Below are positions 16,266-23,983 of a stretch of 64,000 bases of DNA, in pieces; position 1 is the stretch's first letter; each line of letters opens with the position of its first letter. The notes below the pieces were generated by a model that was not told the DNA's origin, made no database searches, and worked only from the letters and a program-made list of their open reading frames with translations. The translations under genes and the position numbers were made by a program. The DNA lies in NCBI RefSeq assembly GCF_026015625.1, contig NZ_JAPDVG010000001.1, forward strand, positions 3,028,501-3,092,500. Reading direction: 5' to 3'. This DNA is from Segatella copri (GTDB lineage: Bacteria > Bacteroidota > Bacteroidia > Bacteroidales > Bacteroidaceae).

Positions 16266-17144
16266 ATGAAGATTATAGAAAGCAGTATCATAGGAAAGAA
16301 GAGCCAGGAGGCTTGTGAGGATGGAATGGTAGTTACCGATGATTTCATCGCTGTGATAGATGGCAGTACGAGCAAAACGCCGAAGCATCTCAATTCTGAT
16401 ATGAAGAATGGAAGATACGCCATGATGCTTATCTCGGAATATATCCGGGAGGAACTGAAGGCGGATGCCTCGGTAGATGAATTCTGCCAGGGCGTAACGG
16501 CGTATATATATAATAAGGTGTATGAAAAGTTTGGGGTGGAAGAGCGGTTGAAGGAGCATCCGGAAGAGCGGCTTACCGCCTCGGCTATCCTTTATAGCCG
16601 GACAAGGAATGAAGTATGGATGGTGGGCGATTGCCAGGCAATCATTGATGGAAAACTCTATGAGAATGGCAAGCCTTATGAGGAGAAAATTGCCCGTAAG
16701 AGGGTAGAGTTGATAGAGCAGGGCCTTTCGCCTGCTGAGGCTAGAAAGCAGATAGAGCCATTGCTTATCAAGGCGATGCTTTTGGGGCAGAACCAGACCT
16801 ATACGGTTATCGATGGATTCCCTATCTATCGGGAGGGAGTGAAGGTTGTCTCTGTTTCAGACTCTAGTTCTGTTCAGGATTCTGTTCCAGCATCAGATTC
16901 TGTCCCTTGCTCTGACTCCGCTTCTGCATCAGATACAATTCCATCTTCTTCCTCCGAGATAGTCTTGGCGAGCGATGGCTATCCGTTCCTGAAGCCAACC
17001 TTGGCAGCGAGTGAGGCTGCATTGGCAGAGCAGATTGCCAACGACCCTCAGAACATCCATTCCTTTATCGCCACCAAGGGCATCGTAGAGGGCAATAAAA
17101 GCTTTGATGATAGAACTTATATCCGATTTGTTTATTGCCAGTAA
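16266..17144 (+). CDS. PP2C-like phosphatase domain protein with Ser/Asp-rich insert
   Basis: A 292-residue soluble protein with motifs of the PPM/PP2C fold. An N-terminal acidic pair lies in CEDGMVV, the metal-binding DG is in AVIDGSTS (Asp32-Gly33), a GD step is in VWMVGDCQA, an Asp-Gly pair is in LASDGYP (about 236) and the final Asp is in SFDDRTYIRF. These match the metal ligands of Ser/Thr phosphatases, so activity is plausible. Between the last core strands (about 196-230) lies a low-complexity insert built of repeated SDS, ASD and SVP units, absent from ordinary PP2C proteins. The substrate is unknown. The coding end is part of a long hairpin. Confidence 0.68.
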   Translation: MKIIESSIIGKKSQEACEDGMVVTDDFIAVIDGSTSKTPKHLNSDMKNGRYAMMLISEYIREELKADASVDEFCQGVTAYIYNKVYEKFGVEERLKEHPEERLTASAILYSRTRNEVWMVGDCQAIIDGKLYENGKPYEEKIARKRVELIEQGLSPAEARKQIEPLLIKAMLLGQNQTYTVIDGFPIYREGVKVVSVSDSSSVQDSVPASDSVPCSDSASASDTIPSSSSEIVLASDGYPFLKPTLAASEAALAEQIANDPQNIHSFIATKGIVEGNKSFDDRTYIRFVYCQ

Positions 17145-17182
17145 ATAAAAAAACGCAGATTTATTTATTGGCAATAAACAAA
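17127..17182. repeat. 23-bp inverted repeat over the gene end
   Basis: Positions 17127-17149 and 17160-17182 are reverse complements at 22 of 23 positions, with a ten-base loop. The left arm includes the last codons and the TAA stop of the PP2C-like gene. Confidence 0.85.
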
Positions 17183-17206
17183 AATGGCTGATTCCGCCAG
17201 AAAAAA

Positions 17207-17239
17207 ACAAGCCGGACAAATTGAATTTGTCCGGCTTGT
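17207..17239. terminator. strong hairpin, terminator on the minus strand
   Basis: ACAAGCCGGACAAAT pairs perfectly with ATTTGTCCGGCTTGT (15 bp). Seven As precede it on the plus strand, giving a U-run on the minus strand. Confidence 0.75.
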
Positions 17240-17286
17240 TTGTCCGGAAGTTTGTAACTGTCAAATAATCAGAGATTTATAAGTCG

Positions 17287-17332
17287 CCGGACAATTTGTC
17301 CGGACAAATTCAATTTGTCCGTGTTATTTTTT
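17287..17332 (+). terminator. overlapping hairpins ending in a U-run
   Basis: CCGGACAA/TTGTCCGG (17287-17303) and CGGACAAATT/AATTTGTCCG (17301-17321) overlap, so only one can form at a time. The second runs into GTGTTATTTTTTT. Both reuse the GGACAAATT core of the hairpin at 17207-17239. Confidence 0.7.
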
Positions 17333-17533
17333 TAGCATGAATTTGTAAAGAAAAGCAAGGATTTCCATCCGGTAGGCGATGTATTCCCAAGAAGAAAACG
17401 ATGACTTCTGCACCGAGAAACGGTGAGTTTAAGTGGAGAAAACTATGAGTTAGGATTATTAACATAAAACTCTAAAGCAGCCAAAGGAGAATAAGAGAGG
17501 TTGGAACGTAAACAGTTGGGAATGAGCAGATTT

Positions 17534-17657
17534 GCACAAAGTTGCCAAATCGCCATAAAGCAAGCGAGTGAGGAATATTGAAGTAGTTCAGTTACTAAAT
17601 CGTGAGCCACAGTTACCTATGCAAAGCAGGTAACAATGCGGAAAGGCAACTTTGTGC
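17534..17657. repeat. 13-bp inverted repeat near the integrase
   Basis: GCACAAAGTTGCC (17534-17546) is mirrored exactly by GGCAACTTTGTGC (17645-17657), 98 bases apart. It may be an integrase arm site or part of the attachment region. Confidence 0.7.
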
Positions 17658-17721
17658 ATCAACGGATTTTATTGCGCTGATTCTCAATGTTTTGCGTATC
17701 AAGGAACGCTTACAAAATGAT

Positions 17722-17729
17722 TATATTTG
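17722..17729 (+). promoter_or_regulatory. -7 promoter of the first integrase, TATATTTG
   Basis: A perfect TAnnTTTG box 21 bases upstream of the ATG at 17751. It argues against the in-frame upstream start at 17727. Confidence 0.7.
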
Positions 17730-17750
17730 CACACTCAAAATGTAAGCGTT

Positions 17751-18983
17751 ATGAAAATCGAAAAATTCAAGGTGTTGCTCTACCTAAAAAAGAGCGGAAA
17801 GGACAAGAATGGAAAAGCTCCCATCATGGGACGCATCACGGTGAACAGGACTATGGCGCAGTTCTCCTGCAAGTTGTCTTGCTCTCCATCGCTTTGGAAT
17901 CCTCGTGCCAGCCGATTGGAGGGCAAGAGCAAGGAAGCCGTGGAAACCAACAAGGACATCGAGCAGTTGTTGCTTTCCATCCAAAAGGCATTCGATGTGC
18001 TTGTGGAAAAGAGAACGGACTTCGAGGCTAAGGATGTCAAGGAGGCTTTGCAGGGCAGCGTCAAGACACAGACCACCCTTCTCTCCTTCGTGGACGAGCA
18101 TATCAGTGAACTCAGCACCCATGAGGGCATCGATATGTCGAAGAGCAGTGTCTGGACTTACAGAAAGATTCGCAAGAATCTCGCTGAGTTCATCAGGGAG
18201 AAGTATAGGTTGACTGATTTGGCTTTCGGACAGCTGACCGAGCCTTTCATCAGTGACTTTCACCATTACTTGCTTGACGAGAAAGGCTTTTCATCAGGAA
18301 CCATCACCATCTATGTGTCGCTCTTCAAGAAGATGTGCCGCATTGCCTTTGAGCGAGGCTTGTGCAAGAACCTGCTGTTCGCCCATTATCGGGTTGGCAC
18401 TCCAAGGGTTACGACACCCAAGGCTCTCAGCATGTCTGATTTCATAAAAATCCGTGATGTGGAACTGCCCGAAGACAAGCCGAGACTATCCGTTAGCCGT
18501 GACCTGTTCCTTTTCGCCTGCTATGCAGGAACAGCCTTCATAGACACCGTTTCCATCACGAAAGCCAATGTCAAGGTGTTGGAGGATGGTGACAAATGGC
18601 TCGTCTATAACCGCAAGAAGACCGGAACACTTGCCAGGGTGAAACTCCTGCCCGAGGCGTTGGAGCTGATGGCGAAATACGAGGACGTGGCAAGAGATAC
18701 CCTTTTCCCATTGCTGAGCACGAATCGTGTTCGTATCGATCTCATCACCATCTGCAAGTTGGCGGAAACGAGCAAGACCTATTCCTACCATTCGGGACGA
18801 CACTCGTTCGCCAGCCTCATTACGCTGGAGGCTGGTGTGCCGATGGAGACCATCTGCAAGATGCTCGGTCACAAGGATGTGAAGATGACGCAGCGGTATG
18901 CGAGAGTGACCCAGAAGAAGCTGTTTGAGGACATGGACAAGTTCATCGCTGCAACCGAGAAGGACTTCGTTCTCGCATTATGA
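17751..18983 (+). CDS. tyrosine integrase 1 of the mobilizable element
   Basis: A 410-residue integrase beginning MKIEKFKVLLYLKKSG, the typical arm-binding N-terminus of Bacteroidetes integrases. The core-binding domain spans about 110-210. The catalytic domain has HxxR in SYHSGRHSFASL, His in LGHKDVKMTQ and Tyr in RYARVT. The Arg I position reads AGTAFIDTVSI, lacking Arg as in IntDOT. It lies first in a tandem pair, 63 bases before the second integrase. The pair probably work together or one directs site choice. The start is set by the promoter at 17722 and family likeness. Confidence 0.88.
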   Translation: MKIEKFKVLLYLKKSGKDKNGKAPIMGRITVNRTMAQFSCKLSCSPSLWNPRASRLEGKSKEAVETNKDIEQLLLSIQKAFDVLVEKRTDFEAKDVKEALQGSVKTQTTLLSFVDEHISELSTHEGIDMSKSSVWTYRKIRKNLAEFIREKYRLTDLAFGQLTEPFISDFHHYLLDEKGFSSGTITIYVSLFKKMCRIAFERGLCKNLLFAHYRVGTPRVTTPKALSMSDFIKIRDVELPEDKPRLSVSRDLFLFACYAGTAFIDTVSITKANVKVLEDGDKWLVYNRKKTGTLARVKLLPEALELMAKYEDVARDTLFPLLSTNRVRIDLITICKLAETSKTYSYHSGRHSFASLITLEAGVPMETICKMLGHKDVKMTQRYARVTQKKLFEDMDKFIAATEKDFVLAL

Positions 18984-19046
18984 ACAAGGCTTTCAACTTT
19001 TCTTTTTACAGTTCAACTACATTATTATATTATAAGGACAACAACT

Positions 19047-20258
19047 ATGAGCAGAAGTACATTTTCAATTTTGCCTTACATCAACAGACAGAAGGTGAAG
19101 GCAGACGGAACAGCCAACATACTTTGCCGCATCACCGTTGACGGCAAAAGCGCAGCCATTTCCACAGGCATATCCTGTACACCACAGGAGTGGAACGCCA
19201 AGAAGGGAGAGGTACGGAATGCAAGGGACAACGGACGATTGGCAAGTTTCCTTGCTGAGGTCAAGGATAAATACAACTCACTTCTTACCGCCAATGGCAT
19301 CATCACCGTGGAAATGCTGAAGGCTGTGTTGAAGGACAAGGACACGACAGGAAGGTTCTTGCTGAACTTTGGTGATACCATCGTGGAATGGTATCGAACC
19401 TCAAAAGCCAGACAGACCTTTCTGCACAAGCGGACATGGCAGAAGAACCTGAGAGCCTTTGTCCATTCGTTGGATAAGGACGACATCGCCTTTGAGGACA
19501 TAGACGAGAATTTCGGGGAGGAATACAAGCTATTCCTGAAACGAGACCAGGGACGTATCGACAGCTACGTGAACCATTGCCTTCTCTGGCTGAACATGTT
19601 GATGTACAAGGCAGTGGACAGGAGCATTATCCGCTTCAATCCCATAGCCAGGATAGGGTATGAGAAGAAGGCAGCCCCGAAGATGACCCATATCAGCAAG
19701 GCAGACTTCATCAGGATGCTCTCTACCCCGATGGCTGACGAGCGAACGGAGCTTGCACGCAGATGTTTCATTTTTGCCTCGCTCACCTCCTTATCCTATA
19801 TAGATGTAAAGAAACTGTACCCTCACCATGTCAGTGAGAACTCCGAGGGTAGGAAGTTCATCCGCAAGGAAAGAGAGAAGACAGGCGTGGAGTTCTTCGT
19901 GCCACTCCATCCGATAGCCGAGAAGATTCTTTCGCTCTACAATACCACGGACGACAGCAAGCCTGTTTTTCCACTGGGTGAGAAGAAAGACATCTATCTT
20001 GATGTGCATACCCTTGGAATGGTGCTTGGCATAAGTAATAAGTTGGGATTCCACGCCAGCCGCCATACATTCGGAGTCTTGATGCTCAACGAGGAAATTC
20101 CCATCGGCAGCATAGCCAAGATGATGGGACACGCAGACATTACAAGCACACAGGTCTATGCGCAGGTGACGGAGCAGAAGATTTCAAATGACATGGATAA
20201 GCTTATTGCCAAGCGAGAAAGGAACAGATTGTCGAACGAAAAAACTATTGGAAAATGA
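19047..20258 (+). CDS. tyrosine integrase 2 of the mobilizable element
   Basis: A 403-residue integrase, clearly related to but distinct from its upstream neighbour. The N-terminal arm-binding domain shows INRQKVKADGTANILCRITV and the usual SGI/WNAKKG pattern. Catalytic residues are visible: HxxR in FHASRHTFGVLM, His in MGHADITSTQ and Tyr in VYAQVT. As in its partner, the Arg I site (TSLSYIDVKKL) has no Arg. The stop overlaps the start of the next gene by four bases (ATGA), so the small RhuM-like protein is translationally coupled to it. Confidence 0.88.
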   Translation: MSRSTFSILPYINRQKVKADGTANILCRITVDGKSAAISTGISCTPQEWNAKKGEVRNARDNGRLASFLAEVKDKYNSLLTANGIITVEMLKAVLKDKDTTGRFLLNFGDTIVEWYRTSKARQTFLHKRTWQKNLRAFVHSLDKDDIAFEDIDENFGEEYKLFLKRDQGRIDSYVNHCLLWLNMLMYKAVDRSIIRFNPIARIGYEKKAAPKMTHISKADFIRMLSTPMADERTELARRCFIFASLTSLSYIDVKKLYPHHVSENSEGRKFIRKEREKTGVEFFVPLHPIAEKILSLYNTTDDSKPVFPLGEKKDIYLDVHTLGMVLGISNKLGFHASRHTFGVLMLNEEIPIGSIAKMMGHADITSTQVYAQVTEQKISNDMDKLIAKRERNRLSNEKTIGK

Positions 20259-20617
20259 ACAGAGGAGTTATAACTATCAGCGAGAGCGGAACGGTATCCA
20301 TGCCGACCGATACTGTATGGATGACCATGCAGGAGATTGCCGACATGTATAATGTGTTCGGCTGCTATGTGCGCAAGGCTGTCAAGGCTATATTCAAGGA
20401 TGGCATTCTGAAAGAGCAGGGTGTACACCGTCATGTCAGGAAGAACGACCGCATCAGCTATGATGTGTATAGCCTTGAACTCGTCATTGCGGTAGCCTTC
20501 CGTATTGACAGCATTGAGAGCAGAGCCTTTCGGGAGTTCATCATGCAGTCCGTCATCGGCAAGCAGACAAGCCGCACGAAACTGGTCTGTATCTTTACAG
20601 AGAACGCAATGGCATAG
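20255..20617 (+). CDS. small RhuM-like winged-helix protein
   Basis: A 120-residue protein resembling the N-terminal half of RhuM-type proteins, with VWMTMQEIADMYNV followed by VRKAVKAIFKDGIL (HTH-like, about 21-50) and a conserved SYDVYSLELVIAVAFRIDS segment. It lacks the long C-terminal domain of full RhuM proteins. It overlaps integrase 2 by ATGA and probably acts as a DNA-binding accessory of recombination or its regulation. It is followed by a short GGAGGC hairpin. Confidence 0.55.
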   Translation: MNRGVITISESGTVSMPTDTVWMTMQEIADMYNVFGCYVRKAVKAIFKDGILKEQGVHRHVRKNDRISYDVYSLELVIAVAFRIDSIESRAFREFIMQSVIGKQTSRTKLVCIFTENAMA

Positions 20618-20640
20618 ACCTGCCATAAAGCAACGTTCCT

Positions 20641-20657
20641 TGGAGGCTTTGCGCCTC
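20641..20657 (+). terminator. short hairpin after the integrase operon
   Basis: GGAGGC (20641-20646) pairs with GCCTCC (20652-20657) across a five-base loop. There is no clear U-run, so it is a weak terminator at best. Confidence 0.4.
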
Positions 20658-20767
20658 CAGCCACTTGGGCGAACCACCGCAGTGTGTTTTAGCATGGTAT
20701 TAGATTTATACAGGTAACACAAATGATACCCGGCAAACACGACCAACTCGGTATAGCCAATAAAACG

Positions 20768-20816
20768 AGGCGACAACCTATAACAACCACGCTCGGTAAG
20801 TTATACGTTGTCGCCT
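20768..20816 (-). terminator. terminator of the HTH genes (minus strand)
   Basis: AGGCGACAAC-c-TATAAC pairs with GTTATA-c-GTTGTCGCCT, a 16-bp stem with one mismatch. On the minus strand it is followed by CGTTTTATT. It lies 40 bases beyond the end of the 102-residue HTH gene. Confidence 0.75.
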
Positions 20817-20855
20817 TGTTCATTTCACCCCACTCATCAAGGACATGTATTTCTC

Positions 20856-21164
20856 CTACAAGCCCTTCATTCTGTACGCCTCACGATAGTTAGCCATCAG
20901 AATCTTCTGAATGTCGGACTCGCGGTAGAGTATCTTTCCGCCAAGCTGGATATACGGGATGACACCGTTGTTTCGGTAGTCCTGCAGGGTTCTTCGGCTC
21001 AGTTGCAGCCTGGCACAAAGCTCCTTGTCCGTCATGAAGCGCTCACCATCAAGCATGGGACGGTAGTTCATCACGGCACGTTCAAAATTGTCAACCATTC
21101 GGTTGAGGTGGTTCACGATGTGGTTCATCCACTCGCTGTTTCTTGTCATTACTTCATTGCTCAT
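20856..21164 (-). CDS. excisionase-like helix-turn-helix protein
   Basis: A 102-residue protein whose C-terminal half is an HTH_17/excisionase domain: MTDKELCARLQLSRRTLQDY (about 44-63), then GVIPYIQLGGKILY and a recognition helix-wing segment RESDIQKIL. The N-terminal 40 residues are helical and may dimerise. Such small proteins encoded divergently from Bacteroides integrases (Xis2-type in CTnDOT) direct excision and can regulate transfer genes. It forms an operon with a similar protein 82 bases upstream. Confidence 0.75.
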   Translation of the reverse strand: MSNEVMTRNSEWMNHIVNHLNRMVDNFERAVMNYRPMLDGERFMTDKELCARLQLSRRTLQDYRNNGVIPYIQLGGKILYRESDIQKILMANYREAYRMKGL

Positions 21165-21246
21165 AGTTGTCTCGTTTTATTGTTGATACTTACGTTACTC
21201 GTTTTACTTGCTGCATTGGATTAAGTGGCTGTTGTATATTGACAGC

Positions 21247-21558
21247 CTAACCTGTGCGCTTGCGAAAGCGCATGTCCTTTTTCTTGTCCTCCACTACTGC
21301 TACGATAGCCATCACGTCCTCCGGCTTGTAGTAGGTCTTGTGGCTGATTTGCGTATAAGCCAAAGTTCCGTTGTCCCGAAGCGTCTGCACTGTCCGTGGG
21401 CAGATGTTGAGCGTCTGACACACGTCCTGCGTGTCGAGCCACTTGTTCATGGTCTTGTCCTCACTGCGCTCACGGATTCTGTCCATGCGCTTCACGAAGT
21501 TCTCCAACTGGGCATCAAGATAGTTGAATGCCTCTTCCTCGAATACGATGAATCCCAT
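21247..21558 (-). CDS. second excisionase-like helix-turn-helix protein
   Basis: A 103-residue relative of the next gene. The HTH lies at about 40-65 (WLDTQDVCQTLNICPRTVQTL), followed by GTLAYTQISHKTYYKPEDV. The N-terminus (EEEAFNYLDAQLENFVKRM) looks like an amphipathic helix. The C-terminus is basic (KKKDMRFRKRTG). It is the first gene of the two-gene minus-strand unit driven from 21638-21645. It probably works with the other HTH protein in excision. The match to named Xis proteins is by type only. Confidence 0.75.
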   Translation of the reverse strand: MGFIVFEEEAFNYLDAQLENFVKRMDRIRERSEDKTMNKWLDTQDVCQTLNICPRTVQTLRDNGTLAYTQISHKTYYKPEDVMAIVAVVEDKKKDMRFRKRTG

Positions 21559-21955
21559 ACTTTTCTTTTTTCTAAGTTAATACTATGTTATATGTCGCAA
21601 AGCTCCACGCATATGCTGTGCTCCACGTTTGTGAGTGCAAAGATAAGGCACGGCAATCTAAAAACAAGCGTTTTCAATTTCTGTGGCAGTATGTTGCCGG
21701 GGTTTGCCGACTTCAACGCCAAAAACAACAAGAAAAACTTGCACGACTGCAACGAATACATGAACAATGATGAGTTGAGAAATACGTTGAAGTTCTCACA
21801 ACTATCTCGGTATGCAAATAAGCAAGCCACAACTAAATTGCCACGTTACACCCAATCAGTTGCATGGCTGCACTCAGTACACTTACTTTGCACCCGACAA
21901 TCGGTCAATGGTGCAAACCGTGACCACTATACTAACAAATAAAACAGCATAAGCT
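21559..21955. other. divergent regulatory region without a gene
   Basis: Nearly 400 bases separate the minus-strand HTH pair and the plus-strand DUF3408 gene. It contains the promoter at 21638-21645 for the HTH genes and a TACTTTG box near 21884 that could serve the DUF3408 gene. I see no credible protein here. Confidence 0.5.
21638..21645 (-). promoter_or_regulatory. -7 promoter of the HTH gene pair, TATCTTTG
   Basis: A perfect TAnnTTTG box on the minus strand, 80 bases before the first HTH gene. Confidence 0.65.
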
Positions 21956-22438
21956 ATGGCAAGAACAAAAGATGCAGTCTTGGCTCCTGAGCAAAAGGAG
22001 CTGATGGAAAAAGAGTATTTGGATTTTGTTAAACCATCTACGTATGGCAACAAAGCCAATCCAAGTAGTTGTGATTCTCTCTATGATGATGTAGAGAACC
22101 CAGAGTTGAGAGCAATTGTAGAGAAAGTTGCTGCAACAACTCCCTATAGAGAGGAAACATCAACGAACGAGGCTCAATCGCCACCGAATCCGCTGAAGCG
22201 CATCAGCGGCAAGCAGCGCAAGGCGACATTGGAGGAGTATCAGCAGACCTTCCTCCAAGTTCCAAGGATTGACGACCGCAAGCCGGTCTTCGTCAGTTCC
22301 GATGTACGAGACCGTCTTGATCGTGTCGTCCGCATCCTCGGAGGGAGACGCATGAGCGTATCGGGCATCATCGAGAACATCGTGCGCCACCACCTAAGCC
22401 TTTATGAAGAGGACTTCGAGGCTTGGCGCAAATTGTGA
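21956..22438 (+). CDS. DUF3408 domain-containing mobilization protein
   Basis: A 160-residue protein with the C-terminal layout of DUF3408 proteins of Bacteroides conjugative elements. A disordered, acidic N-terminal 75 residues precedes a basic linker (KRISGKQRKATLEEYQQTFL) and a ribbon-helix-helix-like end (KPVFVSSDVRDRLDRVVR, then SVSGIIENIVRHHLSLYEEDF). It probably binds DNA near the origin of transfer. Codon use shifts within the gene: the first third is AT-richer than the rest. It precedes the candidate oriT and mobC. Confidence 0.75.
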   Translation: MARTKDAVLAPEQKELMEKEYLDFVKPSTYGNKANPSSCDSLYDDVENPELRAIVEKVAATTPYREETSTNEAQSPPNPLKRISGKQRKATLEEYQQTFLQVPRIDDRKPVFVSSDVRDRLDRVVRILGGRRMSVSGIIENIVRHHLSLYEEDFEAWRKL

Positions 22439-22447
22439 GAATTAAGG

Positions 22448-22589
22448 TCTGCGACCTTGGACGTGGATAGCTGAAAGGCTGTAGTTCCAACTAACGTGTT
22501 CTGAGAGGGAGCGAGGTTATGTTTTGGGAATCCCAAAACGCCTCGCTCCACCATGAGGGCGGAGATTTTTTGCTCCCGACGGTCGCAGA
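22448..22589. other. candidate origin of transfer (nested inverted repeats)
   Basis: Three nested perfect inverted repeats lie between the DUF3408 gene and mobC. The outer pair is TCTGCGACC/GGTCGCAGA (22448-22456, 22581-22589). The middle is GGAGCGAGG/CCTCGCTCC (22508-22516, 22541-22549). The inner is GTTTTGGGA/TCCCAAAAC (22521-22529, 22531-22539). Such structure directly upstream of MobC and relaxase genes is where oriT usually sits. The nick site cannot be read off directly. Confidence 0.5.
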
Positions 22590-22622
22590 AAGTGAGTGTA
22601 CCAACTGTAAACAGTATATCGA

Positions 22623-23036
22623 ATGACAAACGTACAGGAACAGAATAGGAGAAAGGGCGGAAGACCGCCCACGGGCAGGGTTCGCAAGCTCTCGAAGTCT
22701 GTCACGGTGAAGTTCTCAAAGCCAAGCTACGAGGCTTTGAGACTGAGGGCGAGAAAAGCCAACTGCAAGTTGGCGGAGTACATCCGTGAGTCCGCCTTGA
22801 ACGGCGAGGTGGTCAGCGGACACAACGCAGAGACGGTAGCCATCGCCAAGCACCTCATTGGCATGGCGAACAACCTCAACCAACTTACCAAGCTGTCGCA
22901 TCAGAGAGGGTTCCAGGAAACCCATGTGTATGTGGTGGACTTGTTGAGAAGATTGAAAGCAATCCTTGGCGAGTATCGCCAAGCAAGTTATAAACCGAAG
23001 CTAAGCAGTATGGGCAGAAAGGAGGATACCACATGA
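22623..23036 (+). CDS. mobC: MobC-like relaxosome accessory protein
   Basis: A 137-residue basic protein. The N-terminus (RRKGGRPPTGRVRKLSKSVTVKF) is arginine/lysine-rich, followed by a ribbon-helix-helix-like part (SYEALRLRARKANCKLAEYIRESAL) and the C-terminal MobC segment (LIGMANNLNQLTKLSHQRG). MobC proteins help the relaxase open and nick oriT. The stop overlaps the relaxase start by four bases (ATGA), giving translational coupling. Confidence 0.85.
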   Translation: MTNVQEQNRRKGGRPPTGRVRKLSKSVTVKFSKPSYEALRLRARKANCKLAEYIRESALNGEVVSGHNAETVAIAKHLIGMANNLNQLTKLSHQRGFQETHVYVVDLLRRLKAILGEYRQASYKPKLSSMGRKEDTT

Positions 23037-23983
23037 TAGGCAAGCTAAAGAAGGGCAGCTCATTTGGTGGTTGCATCCGCTATGTTACAGGCAAGGACGA
23101 GGCGAAAATCATCGCCTCAGATGGCGTGTTGCTCGGCACGAATGCCGAGATGGCTCAAAGTTTTGAGCTACAGAGGCAGCTAAATCCAAGAATTAAGAAG
23201 CCTGTGGGACACATTGCATTGAGCTTCAAACCAGAGGACAAGCCACGTTTGACGGATGAGTTCATGGCTAAGATAGCCCTTGAATACATGCAGATGATGG
23301 GCATCACCGATACCCAATTCATCATCGTAAGGCATCACAATACGGACAATCCACATTGTCATATCGTGTACAACCGCATCAAAAATGAGGGCAAGCTCAT
23401 ATCAGACAGGAATGATTACAGGCGTAATGAGCAGGTGACCAAGGCTCTAAAATCCAAGTATGGATTGACCTGCGGAACGGACAAGAGCAATACTAATACT
23501 CGCAAGTTACGCAATGCTGAGCGTGCCAAATACGAGATTCACAATGCCGTCAAGGATGCCTTGAAAGGCGCTGATAGTTGGCAGAAGTTCAAGAATGAAC
23601 TTGCAAAGCGAGGTGTTCTCTTGGAGTTAGTCTATAAGGACAAGGAGCGAACCAAGGTGCAAGGCATCCGATTCTGCAAGGACGGATATAGTTTCAAGGG
23701 TACGCAGATTTGCAGAGAATGCAGCTTTGGCAAGTTGGATGCAAGACTTGGCACAGAGCATAATCGTGTATCGCCAAGAGCCGAATCTATGCAGGGAGGA
23801 CAAACAAGTTGTCACCAAGTAGAACAGACTCAACCAACGGCAGAACATACCCAAGACCCTTGGGGCGGTATTTCTTCCATTGGACTTTTTGCTCCAGCCA
23901 ATGCTCAGACCTTTGAGCAATTCCCAGAGGATGAATCATCCAAGAAGAAAAAGAGAAAACGCAGAAAGGGCTTCAGCCTTTGA
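23033..23983 (+). CDS. relaxase/mobilization nuclease
   Basis: A 316-residue relaxase of the MobA/VirD2-like (PF03432) group, which nicks oriT and stays bound to the transferred strand. It shows the N-terminal Tyr region (GGCIRYVTGKD, Tyr17, the likely nucleophile), FELQRQLNPRIKKPVGHIALSF and the metal-binding triad motif HHNTDNPHCH (residues 101-110). The C-terminus is a low-complexity tail ending in a lysine/arginine cluster (SSKKKKRKRRKGF). The length is typical for Bacteroides mobilizable elements. It lies between mobC and a membrane-anchored accessory gene. Confidence 0.9.
   Translation: MIGKLKKGSSFGGCIRYVTGKDEAKIIASDGVLLGTNAEMAQSFELQRQLNPRIKKPVGHIALSFKPEDKPRLTDEFMAKIALEYMQMMGITDTQFIIVRHHNTDNPHCHIVYNRIKNEGKLISDRNDYRRNEQVTKALKSKYGLTCGTDKSNTNTRKLRNAERAKYEIHNAVKDALKGADSWQKFKNELAKRGVLLELVYKDKERTKVQGIRFCKDGYSFKGTQICRECSFGKLDARLGTEHNRVSPRAESMQGGQTSCHQVEQTQPTAEHTQDPWGGISSIGLFAPANAQTFEQFPEDESSKKKKRKRRKGFSL

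Larger units (their letters stand above)
17322..17750. other. gene-free leader/attachment region of the mobilizable element
   Basis: No gene is visible in these 429 bases. The region contains a 13-bp inverted repeat (17534-17546 and 17645-17657), a GTTACC/GGTAAC hairpin near 17611-17633 and the integrase promoter at 17722. Being next to the integrase gene, it probably contains the attachment site, but I could not find its partner near the other end. Confidence 0.5.

Noticed and set aside
20808..21224. 138-codon plus-strand frame over the HTH gene
   Set aside because: It overlaps the antisense excisionase-like gene and its terminator. The protein has no domain likeness.
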